Shown here piece after piece: positions 32,688-43,117 of a DNA stretch of 64,000 nucleotides. This DNA comes from Actinacidiphila cocklensis. GTDB taxonomy: Bacteria; Actinomycetota; Actinomycetes; Streptomycetales; Streptomycetaceae. The notes beneath the pieces were generated by a model. That model searched no databases. It worked only from the letters and a program-made list of their open reading frames with translations, and had not been told where the DNA came from. A program made the position numbers and the translations under genes. Position 1 is the first letter of the stretch, and each line of letters opens with the position of its first letter. Location: NCBI RefSeq assembly GCF_907177275.1, contig NZ_CAJSLV010000001.1, forward strand, positions 310,001 to 374,000. The letters run 5' to 3'.

Positions 32688-32789
32688 TTCTTGCTGAATC
32701 GACCCGCGGCATCCGCGTCCAGCGCGGTCAGCGGTCGAAGGATGTGAGACATCGGCCGCCTACCGCAGGAAACCCGTAGACTCTCCGGC

Positions 32790-33995
32790 GTGGACGGCAA
32801 CGACTCGGCATCACTCTCGGCACGGCGCAAGCGCACGCGCGACCAGGTTCTGGCGATACTCGCGCAGCACAGCAGCGGCCTGACCCGGGCCGGCCTGAGC
32901 CGGATGACGGGCCTGTCGGCCAGCGCGATCAGCGACTGCGTCGCGTCGCTGCGGTCGAGCGGCCTGGTGGCGGAGTCCGCTGCCGGGACCGGCGGCGCCA
33001 CCGGCAGGGGCCGCCGCGCGACGGTCATCAGCCTGGTGAACGACGAAGGCGTGGTCGTCGGCATCGACTTCGGGCACGCCCATGTGACCGCCGCCGTGGC
33101 CACCACCACCGGCGAGCTGCTCGAGAGGCGCGCCGACGTCCTCGACGTCGACCACCGCCCGGGCCCGGTGATGGACGTGGCCGCCGAACTCGCCCGCAGC
33201 TGCGTCGAGCGCAGCGGGCACACCATGGACGACGTGCTGGGCATCGCCGCCGGCATTCCCGGTCCGCTGGACATCCGCACCCAGGTCGTCCGCCCGCCGA
33301 CGATCCTGTCCGACTGGGTGGGGCTGGCCCCCGCGGCCGAACTCGCCCGCAGGCTCGGGCATCCGGTGACGATCGGGAACGACGCGGACATGGGCGCGCG
33401 CGGCGAGCAGGCGTACGGCGCCGCACGTGGTCTCGAGGACTTCCTCTACATCAAGGCCTCCCACGGCATAGGCGCCGGCATCGTCATCGGCGGCCGCCCC
33501 TACCGCGGGGCGACCGGGATCGCCGGGGAGATCGGGCACACCCAGATCCCCGACGCGGTGAACTGGTGCCGGTGCGGCAGCCGCGGCTGCCTGGAGACGG
33601 TGGTGTCCATCACCACGGTGCGCCGGCAGCTCGCCCACGTGCTGGCCACGCACCAGACGGCGCTCGACGAGAGCGCGATCCCCCCGCTCTTCGAGCTGAG
33701 CGACAACCCCGCCGCCGCCCGCGTCCTCACCGAGGCGGGGCGGACGGTCGGCCGCGTTCTCGCCGACCTGGTCAACTGCCTCAACCCGGCCGCCCTGGTG
33801 CTGGGCGGCGAACTCGGCTCCGCCGGCGAGCCGTTCGCCGCCGGCATCCGCGAGTCCGTCGCCCGCTACGCCCAGCCGGCCAGCGCGCAGGCCGCCGAGG
33901 TGATCACCGGGCAGCTCGGAGCCGAGGCCGAGGTACGAGGCGCCGTCGCGGCCGCCGTCGCCGCCACCCGGCAGCGGCTCACCGCCGTTTCCTGA
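32790..33995 (+). CDS. ROK-family transcriptional regulator
   Basis: A 401-residue regulator. The N-terminal winged helix-turn-helix shows SSGLTRAGLSRMTGLSASAISDCVASLRSSGLV. The ROK sugar-kinase-like domain follows with VVGIDFGHAHVTAAV (ATP-like motif), GIPGPLDIR and the zinc-binding CRCGSRGCLE, plus the ROK signature near GATGIAGEIGHTQI. Such proteins sense a sugar or sugar phosphate and repress neighbouring sugar genes. It diverges from the GH3 gene and likely controls it. The GTG at 32790 has no Shine-Dalgarno, so the transcript may be leaderless. It converges on the (alpha/alpha)6 glycosidase gene. Confidence 0.92.
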   Translation: MDGNDSASLSARRKRTRDQVLAILAQHSSGLTRAGLSRMTGLSASAISDCVASLRSSGLVAESAAGTGGATGRGRRATVISLVNDEGVVVGIDFGHAHVTAAVATTTGELLERRADVLDVDHRPGPVMDVAAELARSCVERSGHTMDDVLGIAAGIPGPLDIRTQVVRPPTILSDWVGLAPAAELARRLGHPVTIGNDADMGARGEQAYGAARGLEDFLYIKASHGIGAGIVIGGRPYRGATGIAGEIGHTQIPDAVNWCRCGSRGCLETVVSITTVRRQLAHVLATHQTALDESAIPPLFELSDNPAAARVLTEAGRTVGRVLADLVNCLNPAALVLGGELGSAGEPFAAGIRESVARYAQPASAQAAEVITGQLGAEAEVRGAVAAAVAATRQRLTAVS

Positions 33996-34076
33996 CACGA
34001 GGCGCCTCGTTCCTCTCGATCGGGGATCCGCTACCTGCGACCCGGGGGACCTGCCACCGCGACCCGGCCGGTGGCG

Positions 34077-36167
34077 TCAGGCGCCGCCGCTGCCGAACTG
34101 CGCCCAGTCCAGGTTGATCGAGCCGTTGTCACCGGCCTCGTAGGAGACGGTGACCACCGGGTCGCGGCCGCTGACGGGGATGCCGTCGACCGTCACCGTG
34201 CCCCAGCTGTCCCAGCTGTCGGACACCCGGGGGAAGTTCACCTGCCCGACCTTGCGGCCGTCGACCGACAGCGTCATCGTGCGGGTGTCGCTGTTGGCGT
34301 TGGCGTAGCGCAGGGTGAGGCTCTCCGTCCCGGCGGCGGACGTGGTGCGGTGCACGGTGTAGGACGAGGCGGTGCCCTGGGACCACAGGCCGTCGATGAA
34401 AGCCCGGCCGCTGTAGCCGGTGTGGTTCACGTTCGTCTTGGCGCCACCGGTGTTGAGGGCGTCCTCCGCCTCGATGCGGGCGGGGTCGGGGCAGCCGTGC
34501 AGCGTGGCGGTGCCGGCGGTGTCGGCGCACAGGTCGTGGGAGTCGCGGATGCCGTCGGCGTCGCGGTCCTTGTCGACGGCGCCGGTCAGGGTCACCTCGA
34601 TGGTGTGCTCGCCCTTCAGGGAGGCCGGGACGGTGTCACCGTGCAGCCGCCTGCCGTCGAGCGTGAGCGAGCGGATCTTCGTTCCCGCGCCGTGCAGCGC
34701 GATCGTCAAGGTGGCGTCGCGGTAGTGCAGTCCGCGCAGGGTGGCGTCGCCCCAGCCCGCGGGGAGGGTGGGCGCGACGGTCAGGCCGTGGTCGCCGAAG
34801 CCGAGCCCGAAGAGCCCTGAGTCGATCATGTTGAGGTAGGCGGTGGCCGACCAGGTCTGGTCGGGCTGCGAGCCCCAGTGGAACTTCACCGTGTCGCCCA
34901 GGCGCTGGTAGCCGCCGTCGACCACGCCGGTGTTGCCGTTGTAGATCTCCCAGAACCCGCTGTTGCCGTCGGCCAGTGCCGCCAGGTGCGCGGTCTCCGT
35001 GGCGAAGCCCTCCTGCGCCCCCTGCTGTGCCAGGGCCTTGGCCCACAGCCCCTGCACCACCGGCCAGACGATGGCGTTGTGCCGGCCGGGCTGGTCGTCG
35101 GAGTAGCGCGACCAGTTGGGGTAGGTGTCAGGCATACCCCAGGTCATCTCGTCGGCGTGCGCGAGGATCGACCTGGCCTGTGCGGGGTTGGCGATGCCGA
35201 AGATCAGCGCGAAGGCGAGCCCCGTTCCCTCCTGGTACGCGCCGGTGGTGCCGTCGGCGAGCAGCATGTAGTTGTACGAGCCCGTCGCGGGGTTCCAGAA
35301 GCGCTTGTTGATCGCCGACTTCAGCGCCGCGGCCTTGGCGCGGTACCCGGCGACCTCCCCGGCGGGGCGGCCGATCCGCGCCGCCATGTTGGCGGCGTTG
35401 GTGTAGGCGGCGTAGTAGACCTCGTTCGTGCTCAGGAACATGCCGGTCGAGACGCCGGGCCACGGCATGGACCCGGTGCTGACCGACTCGGTGGCGTCGG
35501 CGGGGGGCGCGGGGTAGCCGGCGATGCCGTCGTTGAAGAAGGAGGCGCCGGTGAACAGGCCGTAGGTGGAGTTATAGCCCGCCGTGCCGGCGTGCTCGCG
35601 GATCGCCAGGGTGTCCGCGGCGGTCGTGTAGGCCTCGCTCAGGAAGGTCTTGTCCCCGGTGACCTGGTAGTGGTTCCACGCGGCGGTGACCCAGATGACC
35701 TGGTCCCACTGCTGGTCGTCCTGCTGGAGCTGCAGGTTGCCGGACGCGTCCTTGTCGACGGCCGACCAGAGCGTGTTGCGTGCCAGCGCCGGGTCGAGCA
35801 GGCTCGCGGCGTTCCAGCTGTTCACCGAGGCGTCGCGGGTCCACGGCTGCGGATAGCCGCCGCCGGCGCGCACGATGCCGACGTCCTGGTCCATCAGCCC
35901 GCTCTTGTCGTAGACGGCGGGGTCCCAGGTGATCGTGTTCGTCTGCAGCAGGTTCTTCAGCGCCGCCTGGTAGGCGGTGCCGTAGAGCGCCTGGCTGTTG
36001 GGATTGGCGAACTCCAGCGAGGGAAGCGAAGGTGCCGGTGCGGCGGCCGCCGTCCCGGCCGCGCCGGCCGCTCCCGCTCCGTACAGCGCGGTGCCGAGTG
36101 CCACCGCCATGGCGGTGGCCATGCCGGTGATCCGTCGGCGTCGGCGGGTCGTCGATCTGAGCCTCAT
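34077..36167 (-). CDS. Secreted (alpha/alpha)6 glycosidase with Ca-binding linker and CBM35-like domain
   Basis: A 696-residue secreted enzyme. A signal peptide ends near GAAGAAG. The catalytic region resembles the MGH/GH63-like (alpha/alpha)6 barrel, with GGGYPQPWTRDASVNSWNAASLL (acid region), LQQDDQQWDQVIWVTAAWNHY, FWNPATGSYNYML and PGRHNAIVWPVVQGLWAKA. It is followed by an Asp-rich calcium motif, DKDRDADGIRDSHDLC, like a thrombospondin type 3 repeat, and a CBM35/CBM6-like domain from ARIEAEDALNTGGAKTNVNH to the end. The substrate is not clear; alpha-glucosides or rhamnosides are possible. The ATG at 36167 has GAGGAAGG eight bases upstream, which favours it over 36188. Confidence 0.8.
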   Translation of the reverse strand: MRLRSTTRRRRRITGMATAMAVALGTALYGAGAAGAAGTAAAAPAPSLPSLEFANPNSQALYGTAYQAALKNLLQTNTITWDPAVYDKSGLMDQDVGIVRAGGGYPQPWTRDASVNSWNAASLLDPALARNTLWSAVDKDASGNLQLQQDDQQWDQVIWVTAAWNHYQVTGDKTFLSEAYTTAADTLAIREHAGTAGYNSTYGLFTGASFFNDGIAGYPAPPADATESVSTGSMPWPGVSTGMFLSTNEVYYAAYTNAANMAARIGRPAGEVAGYRAKAAALKSAINKRFWNPATGSYNYMLLADGTTGAYQEGTGLAFALIFGIANPAQARSILAHADEMTWGMPDTYPNWSRYSDDQPGRHNAIVWPVVQGLWAKALAQQGAQEGFATETAHLAALADGNSGFWEIYNGNTGVVDGGYQRLGDTVKFHWGSQPDQTWSATAYLNMIDSGLFGLGFGDHGLTVAPTLPAGWGDATLRGLHYRDATLTIALHGAGTKIRSLTLDGRRLHGDTVPASLKGEHTIEVTLTGAVDKDRDADGIRDSHDLCADTAGTATLHGCPDPARIEAEDALNTGGAKTNVNHTGYSGRAFIDGLWSQGTASSYTVHRTTSAAGTESLTLRYANANSDTRTMTLSVDGRKVGQVNFPRVSDSWDSWGTVTVDGIPVSGRDPVVTVSYEAGDNGSINLDWAQFGSGGA

Positions 36168-36242
36168 GTCACGTACCTTCCTCGGCACCGCATTCGGCGC
36201 CGACTGATGCGGAGGGTTCGCCGTCCGGTTCGTGTGCGTCCC

Positions 36243-36263
36243 CGGTCAATCTGATTTTGACCG
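36243..36263. promoter_or_regulatory. Inverted repeat, candidate operator
   Basis: CGGTCAA and TTGACCG form perfect 7-bp arms around the 7-nt spacer TCTGATT, 76 nt before the glycosidase start. Placement suits a regulator-binding site; the arms also resemble -35 hexamers on either strand. Confidence 0.55.
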
Positions 36264-36427
36264 TAGTAAGGAAAAAGTCGGGCCGTCAATAGGCCTGCAG
36301 AAGGTCGAACGTGATGCCGTCATCCGCGTCACACGCGCCCGGAAGCGGCGAAACTCCCGCCAACCCCCCCCACTTCAGCCGAGTATTTGATGGACTATGA
36401 GCTGATTGTCCGTCACGGCTCGGAAAT

Positions 36428-36439
36428 GACAACGTTGGC
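36428..36439. promoter_or_regulatory. Distal copy of GACAACGTTGTC-type operator
   Basis: GACAACGTTGGC differs by one base from the GH92 operator. It lies 260 nt before the glycosidase start, which is far for a repressor site, so this call is tentative. Confidence 0.4.
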
Positions 36440-36563
36440 GTGAACACGCGTCAGTCCGCCGTCGCCCAGCGGCTCGATCTGAAGTAATCTTTCGTTGTGC
36501 GACGGATATATCGCCGGGTTCCGCCTCTTGACGTCACCGGTGAGGCACGGCCGCCCGGCAGGT

Positions 36564-37808
36564 CTAGCGGTGGGCCATCTCCGCGGGCGCGGGCTCCGGC
36601 ACGGGCAGGGAGCGCGGCAGCCGGGTCAGTACGGCGACGGCGAGGAGTACGGGGAGCAGCGCGGCCAGGGTCCGGGTCAGCCCGGCAAGTTCCGCGGCCC
36701 ACCCCACGGCCGCGGGTCCGAGCAGCACCCCCGCGTAGGTGAAGGTGGTGAAGCGCGACACGGCGGTCGCCGCGCTCATCCCCTGCGCCTGCCCGACCGC
36801 GCTGAAGGCCAGCGGCAGCAGCACCGACATCCCGGCTCCCATCACGGCGAACCCGGCGACCGAGGCCGCAGGTTCGGCCGTCAGCACCGCCACGCCGAGC
36901 CCGACCGCCGCGACGAGCCCGCCGGCGCGGAAGACCTTCGGGGCGCCGTAGCGGGTCGCCAGCCGGTCACCGACCACGCGTACGGCGGTCTGCCCTCCGG
37001 CGTACGCCGTGACGGCGGTCGCGGCGAGGCCCAGCGAGACGCCCCGGCTGTCGTGCAGGAAGATCGGCCCCCAGCCGAGCGCGGCGCCCTCGCAGACCAT
37101 CAGGGCCGTACCCGCCAGCCCGAGCGCCACGAACGCCCTGCTCCAGCCACCGCCCGCGCCGCGCGTGCCGCGTGCGCTCCCGCGCCGCGCCGGCGCCGGA
37201 ACGCTCCCGCGGTCGGCCGCGGCGGGCAGCAGGAGCGGACCGAGGACGAGCCCGCCGACGACCAGCACCACCGCGGCTCCGACGAAGTGCGCGGTGAGCG
37301 GGACACCGGCCCGCGACAGCCCGGCGGTGGCGAGGGAGGCCACGACGGCGCTGACGCTCCACGCGGCATGGCAGCCGCTGAGGATCCGCCGCCTCCCGCG
37401 CCGCTCGACGGCGACGGCGTGCGCGTTCATGGCGGCGTCCGTCGTCCCGTGCACGGCGCCGAGCGCGGTGTTCGCGGCGGCGAGCGCGCCGAAACCGCCG
37501 GCCAGGCCGACCAGCGCCAGCAGCAGCGGCATGACGACCAGCGACACCCGCAGCACCGGCCGGCTGCCCACCCGGGCCACCAGCGGCCCGACGAACTGCA
37601 TGGACACGATGGCCGCGACGGCGAAGAGCAGCCCGAGCGCCCCGACCTGGCCGTCGGCCAGGTGGTGCTCGCTCTTCAGCGAGGGCTGCCGGGCGATGGC
37701 GGTGGACAGGGTGAGCCCGTTGAGGAAGAAGACGGCTGTGGCGGGCCACCGCCCGCTCCCGGCGCCCGTCCCCTTTGCCCGCGTGTCCGTCACCCGCGTG
37801 TCCATCAT
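36564..37808 (-). CDS. MFS transporter
   Basis: A 414-residue membrane protein with about twelve hydrophobic segments. The first half includes FFLNGLTLSTAIARQPSLKSEHHLADGQVGALGLLFAVAAIVSMQFVGPLVARVGSRPVL, where the loop between helices 2 and 3 is typical of MFS. A central basic loop (APARRGSARGTRGAGGGW) separates the halves. It resembles the YbjJ/Bcr-like drug or metabolite exporters of streptomycetes; the substrate is unknown. Two consecutive ATG codons start it (37808 and 37805), with GGGAG upstream. It is divergent from the DUF1963-like gene. Confidence 0.87.
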   Translation of the reverse strand: MMDTRVTDTRAKGTGAGSGRWPATAVFFLNGLTLSTAIARQPSLKSEHHLADGQVGALGLLFAVAAIVSMQFVGPLVARVGSRPVLRVSLVVMPLLLALVGLAGGFGALAAANTALGAVHGTTDAAMNAHAVAVERRGRRRILSGCHAAWSVSAVVASLATAGLSRAGVPLTAHFVGAAVVLVVGGLVLGPLLLPAAADRGSVPAPARRGSARGTRGAGGGWSRAFVALGLAGTALMVCEGAALGWGPIFLHDSRGVSLGLAATAVTAYAGGQTAVRVVGDRLATRYGAPKVFRAGGLVAAVGLGVAVLTAEPAASVAGFAVMGAGMSVLLPLAFSAVGQAQGMSAATAVSRFTTFTYAGVLLGPAAVGWAAELAGLTRTLAALLPVLLAVAVLTRLPRSLPVPEPAPAEMAHR

Positions 37809-37985
37809 GCGACTCCCGCCTGCGTTCGTCCGCCCCGGAACCCGGGCGCATAGCAACGACGAACGGGACGGCCGCCGATCGACATCTGCCGGCGACCGGT
37901 CGCCCTGCGGCACCCCGGGCGCGGGGCTCGTGCGCATCGAGGGAGTATGGGTGGCCGCTGACGCCGACCGGAGAGGAGCGCGCGC

Positions 37986-38663
37986 ATGGTTGCGACGTCG
38001 AGGATCGAGGCGTTCGTCCCCGCCGGGGAGGCGATCACCGCCCCGGTCACCAAGTTCGGCGGCCGGCCGGTGTGGCTCGCCGAGCCGCAGTGGCCGGTGA
38101 ACGACGCGTGGGGCGAGCCGATGCGCTTCGTCTGCCAGATCGAGCTCGGGGCGGTGCTCGGCGACGCGGGCCGGGGCAAGCTCGCCTATGTCTTCGTGAC
38201 GCACGCCGAGTACGGCGACGAGACGTTCTTCGACCCCGACATCGCCTTCCCCGACGAGGGCGCGAACGCGGTGATCGTGCAGCCGGGCGGCGTCTACGGC
38301 GGCTCGACGCTCCCGATGGCCACCGGGCCGAGCCTGTACCACCGCGCGGACGGGTCCGACGCCGAATACGGCGTCCGGCTCCGGCCGGGCGAGGACCCCG
38401 GCTTCCTCCCACGACCCGACCGCGGGGGGCTGCCGGCCGGCGACCACGACCGGTACTGGGACGAGGTCTCCGGCGACAAGATCGGCGGAACTCCCGCGTT
38501 CTTCCAGGACGACGAGTGGCCCGACGGGGGTCCGTGGAAGCTGGCTCTGCAGCTGGACCCGGACTTCAAGCCCTTCCACCTCAATCTCGGCGCCGCGCCC
38601 ACCGCGTTCGCGTTCGTCTCGCCGGACGCCACGCAGGGGCGCTTCCTCGTCCAGGACTCCTGA
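37986..38663 (+). CDS. DUF1963/YwqG-like protein
   Basis: A 225-residue cytoplasmic protein of the YwqG-like family. Typical features are the repeated short segments FGGRPVWLAEPQWPVNDAWGEPMRFVCQIELG, where the 'GG.P.W....WP' phrase is the family hallmark, and FLVQDS at the end. The function is unknown; family members are often linked to polymorphic-toxin immunity or signalling in other bacteria, but nothing here supports that. It is convergent to the DUF4132 gene with only 30 nt between stops. Confidence 0.75.
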   Translation: MVATSRIEAFVPAGEAITAPVTKFGGRPVWLAEPQWPVNDAWGEPMRFVCQIELGAVLGDAGRGKLAYVFVTHAEYGDETFFDPDIAFPDEGANAVIVQPGGVYGGSTLPMATGPSLYHRADGSDAEYGVRLRPGEDPGFLPRPDRGGLPAGDHDRYWDEVSGDKIGGTPAFFQDDEWPDGGPWKLALQLDPDFKPFHLNLGAAPTAFAFVSPDATQGRFLVQDS

Positions 38664-38693
38664 GCCGGCGCCGAACCGAGGCCGCGCCCGGCG

Positions 38694-41162
38694 CTACAGC
38701 TGGCTCAGGATCGTCGGGTCGGTGATCTTCGCGTCGTCGGCCAGCAGCATCGCCTTGCTCAGGATCACCGCGAGCGTGCGGTCGCCCTCGAAGGGGAGGT
38801 ACCCGGCGTGCGGGGTGGCCGGGTTGGCCTTCGGGACGATGCACAGGTACTGGTCGTTCGGGGTCCTGAGGATGTTGCCCGAGCCCAGGTGAATCCGGTA
38901 CGTGTGCCGCTCTCCCTTCACCTGCAGGAAGCGGCCCTCCAGCGTGCAGCGGTCGGCGATCGCCAGGCGGGGTATGAGCCGCTCCAGCAGCCTGCGGCGG
39001 GTCTCGGCGCTCTGGCTCAACTCGCCGAAGCCGTACGACGTCCAATACTCCCGGAAACGGCCGTCGGGGCCGCCGTCCTGCCACGTCGGGTCGTTGCCGA
39101 CGCTCCCGACGCCCACGAACAGGTCGACGTCGCGGAGGACTTCGGACAGGACGAGAGGCGGGATGTCTACCAGCGGCAGCGGCTCGACCGGGTCCGCGCC
39201 GTCGCGCAGCCACATGCTGTACTCGCCGCCGGAGCAGTGCGCCCAGTTCTCGGGCGCGTCCAGCGGGTAGAAGCGCACCTGGTCGGTGCCCAGGTGCAGG
39301 AAGCTGCCGGACTCGGTGGTGTCCGCGCCGTAGTGCTCCCCCTCACCGTGGATCCAGTACTCGGCGCGCAGGCCCCACTGCGGCAGCTCGCGCACGGCGG
39401 GCGGCGCCGAGTCGTCGACCATCAGGCGCAGCCTGTTGCGCCAGCCCCGGGCCGCGGCCAGGGAGTGGAACTGGTGCTGGCGCAGGACATGGGCCGCGAA
39501 ACGGTTGGAGTACGTGCCCGTGGCGCGCTCGGCGTCGGTGAGCAGGTACACCTCGCGGTGGGCCTGCTTGAACGGCTGGGTGACCGCGTGCCGCTCCAGC
39601 CAGTCGCGCCAGGCGACGATCTCGGCGGCCTCGTGGCCGACCGGGTGCCAGAGCCGGACCTCGGCGCCCTCGGTGACCGGGCTGTCGGCGAGGGTGCGCA
39701 GCTCGCCGTCGGCGTACCCGACCGTCGTACCGTCGACCGTCCACAGCAGGCGGCGGGCCAGGGTGCCGACCAGGGGGTGGTCCAGGCAGCGCTCGCGCCA
39801 GGTGGCGTACGGCCAGCTGCGGCGGGCCAGGAACTGGCGGTCAAGACGCTCGCTCTGTGCGCTGAGCATCTTCGCGATGTCCTTGACCGCCGCCTTCAGC
39901 TCCCTGAGCTCCTCGGGGTGGTCCCGCCTGACGGCGGCCGGAACCGTCCTGACCGCCTTGCCGGCGGCATTGCGCCAGGCCAGGACCGCCTTGCCGCCCT
40001 GGACCTCCAGCACGGCGGTGACCTCGCCGAGCCGGTGCCCGGCCCGGCCGACCTCGCTCAACCCGTAGGCGGGCACCGCGAGTTCCTCGATCTCCTCACG
40101 GGACAGGCCCAGCGCCTGCGCCCGGGCGTCCAGCGCGGCGTCCAGGAGCTTGAGGGTGCCCTTGTACGTCATCCGGGTGGCCAGGCGGGCGAGTTCGGCG
40201 AGGGCGGACTCGCCGTCCATCCGGGAGAGCGCGGTGACACCGGCGTTGGCGACCTTCGGGGCTCGCGGTCCGAGCCCGGCGACCTTCTTCAGGGAGGTCT
40301 CGACGAGGGCGCCGAGGGCGCGGGCGCTGTCAGGGTGCTCGGGCAGCAGGGAGAGCACCCAGGCCAGGCCGCGCAGGGCGTTGGCGTTGTAGGGGTCGTA
40401 GGCGCTGTCGGCGCCGGACTGATACTCCGGGCGGTCCAGCGCGAAGGTGCGGCGGCCGACGAGGACCAGCCAGGGCAGCACGGCCGTCCGGACGCGGTCG
40501 GCGCCGAGGGGCTCGACGAGGGCGCGCGCCTGCTGCTCCCACTGAGCGGAGGGCCTGGCGGCGGTGGCGGTCGTGGCGTGCCGCAGGAGGGCCTGCCAGC
40601 CGGGGGAGTCCGCGCAGTCCCGCACGGCCTGCTCGGCCCACGCCTCGCCGACGTTGAGGGCGGGTTCGGTGAGCTTCCCGGCCAGGGCGGTGAAGTGTCC
40701 TTCGCGGTAGGGGTCCAGGGCCGAGCGGCGGAAGACGGCCACGACGGCCGGCGCGAGGGCGCGACCGGCGGCCAGCTCTGCCTCGGCGAGGGGCTCGTGG
40801 TGCTCGCCGTACCAGAGGGAGTGCCGCCGGCCCAGCTCGTCGAGAAGGGTCAGCCGCTCCGCCGAGAACCGGTCGCCGGGCAGCCCGCGGGCGACGACGC
40901 CGATGAGGACCAGGGCATGGTCGCGGGCGACCGGGTCCGCCACGGCCGCGTGGTACCGCGCCACCAGGGCGGCAGCGAGCGCGGTACGCGTCCCGGACGG
41001 GAGGCCGGGCAACTCGTCGAGGACGCCGGCCCACAGACCGCTCCAGTTGCCCCGGATGCCGGCCGCGGTCTCCAGCAGGTCGCCGGCGAGCTCGTCCGTC
41101 CGTCCCTGGGCGGCGCGCTGCCGGATCAGCTCCTTCGTCTTCTGGATCTGCGGCACCGTCAC
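38694..41162 (-). CDS. DUF4132 (MolR/YehI-like) protein
   Basis: An 822-residue cytoplasmic protein. The C-terminal half carries DUF4132, recognised by WRDWLERHAVTQPFKQAHREVYLLTDAE, TYSNRFAAHVLRQHQFHSLAAARGW and the end region SGNILRTPNDQYLCIVP. The N-terminal half is helical and repeat-like, probably HEAT-type. E. coli YehI/MolR is the named relative; biochemical function is unknown. In this window the gene lacks the MoxR, VWA and SWIM partners found next to DUF4132 in other genomes. Its ATG overlaps the stop of the small Gly-Gly protein gene by 4 nt (41159-41162), so the two are translated together. Confidence 0.85.
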   Translation of the reverse strand: MTVPQIQKTKELIRQRAAQGRTDELAGDLLETAAGIRGNWSGLWAGVLDELPGLPSGTRTALAAALVARYHAAVADPVARDHALVLIGVVARGLPGDRFSAERLTLLDELGRRHSLWYGEHHEPLAEAELAAGRALAPAVVAVFRRSALDPYREGHFTALAGKLTEPALNVGEAWAEQAVRDCADSPGWQALLRHATTATAARPSAQWEQQARALVEPLGADRVRTAVLPWLVLVGRRTFALDRPEYQSGADSAYDPYNANALRGLAWVLSLLPEHPDSARALGALVETSLKKVAGLGPRAPKVANAGVTALSRMDGESALAELARLATRMTYKGTLKLLDAALDARAQALGLSREEIEELAVPAYGLSEVGRAGHRLGEVTAVLEVQGGKAVLAWRNAAGKAVRTVPAAVRRDHPEELRELKAAVKDIAKMLSAQSERLDRQFLARRSWPYATWRERCLDHPLVGTLARRLLWTVDGTTVGYADGELRTLADSPVTEGAEVRLWHPVGHEAAEIVAWRDWLERHAVTQPFKQAHREVYLLTDAERATGTYSNRFAAHVLRQHQFHSLAAARGWRNRLRLMVDDSAPPAVRELPQWGLRAEYWIHGEGEHYGADTTESGSFLHLGTDQVRFYPLDAPENWAHCSGGEYSMWLRDGADPVEPLPLVDIPPLVLSEVLRDVDLFVGVGSVGNDPTWQDGGPDGRFREYWTSYGFGELSQSAETRRRLLERLIPRLAIADRCTLEGRFLQVKGERHTYRIHLGSGNILRTPNDQYLCIVPKANPATPHAGYLPFEGDRTLAVILSKAMLLADDAKITDPTILSQL

Positions 41163-41551
41163 CCACCCACCAGCGGGACGAGCTTCAGGAACGTGATCTC
41201 CGTGCCGAGCGCCAGCTCGACCTCCTCGTCCACGCCGGTGACCTGGCGGTCGCCCACGAGCACGAGGAAGCCGTTGCCCGCGAAGGCCCGCAGGGCCAGG
41301 GCGGTCTGGGCCTCGGGTTCTATCCGGCGGGGTGTCCTCAACGCGTACCCGTTGAGCACGCGCTCGGCGTCCAGGGGCTGCACGAGCCCGTGGAACACCT
41401 GCGGTGTGCGCGCGTTGTACTCGGCGACCTCCTGGAACACCCGCCGCCGGATCAGCTCACCCACGGTGAGCCGCTCCTCGGCGATCTCCAGCCCCCAGCC
41501 GTCGCTCCGGTCCCCTGCGGTCGTCTCGTCGACGAACGTCACGATTGCCAT
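41159..41551 (-). CDS. Small protein with beta-grasp-like C-terminus ending in Gly-Gly
   Basis: A 130-residue cytoplasmic protein coupled to the DUF4132 gene by an ATGA overlap. No catalytic motif is visible. The last 35 residues (LVLVGDRQVTGVDEEVELA, then GTEITFLKLVPLVGG) read like the C-terminus of MoaD, ThiS or Urm1-type ubiquitin-like proteins, where 'GDEVxFxPPVxGG' ends in a free di-glycine that is adenylated by an E1-like enzyme. The middle, LTVGELIRRRVFQEVAEYNA, is helical. No E1, JAB peptidase or E2-like gene is in the window. No Shine-Dalgarno precedes the ATG at 41551; TAGTGT about 11 bases upstream suggests a leaderless transcript. The ubiquitin-like reading is inference from the end sequence and operon context. 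Confidence 0.65.
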   Translation of the reverse strand: MAIVTFVDETTAGDRSDGWGLEIAEERLTVGELIRRRVFQEVAEYNARTPQVFHGLVQPLDAERVLNGYALRTPRRIEPEAQTALALRAFAGNGFLVLVGDRQVTGVDEEVELALGTEITFLKLVPLVGG

Positions 41552-41578
41552 GCCGACGACACTACGGCCGCCCACTGA

Positions 41579-43084
<1,506 letters not shown>

Positions 43085-43117
43085 CCGCCGCGCTCCTGGC
43101 GGGAGCACCGCCGGCGC

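Larger units (their letters stand above)
36168..36563. other. Intergenic region upstream of (alpha/alpha)6 glycosidase
   Basis: This 396-bp gap is more AT-rich than its surroundings. It holds an inverted repeat at 36243-36263 and an operator-like site at 36428-36439. I see no gene. Confidence 0.55.

Noticed and set aside
29763..32747. 994-codon plus-strand open frame opposite GH3
   Set aside because: It is antisense to GH3, rich in Val/Arg/Gly, and unlike any protein family.
33997..34010. ACGAGGCGCCTCGT palindrome after the ROK gene as terminator
   Set aside because: The palindrome has no loop and is short; it may be chance, so I did not call a terminator there.
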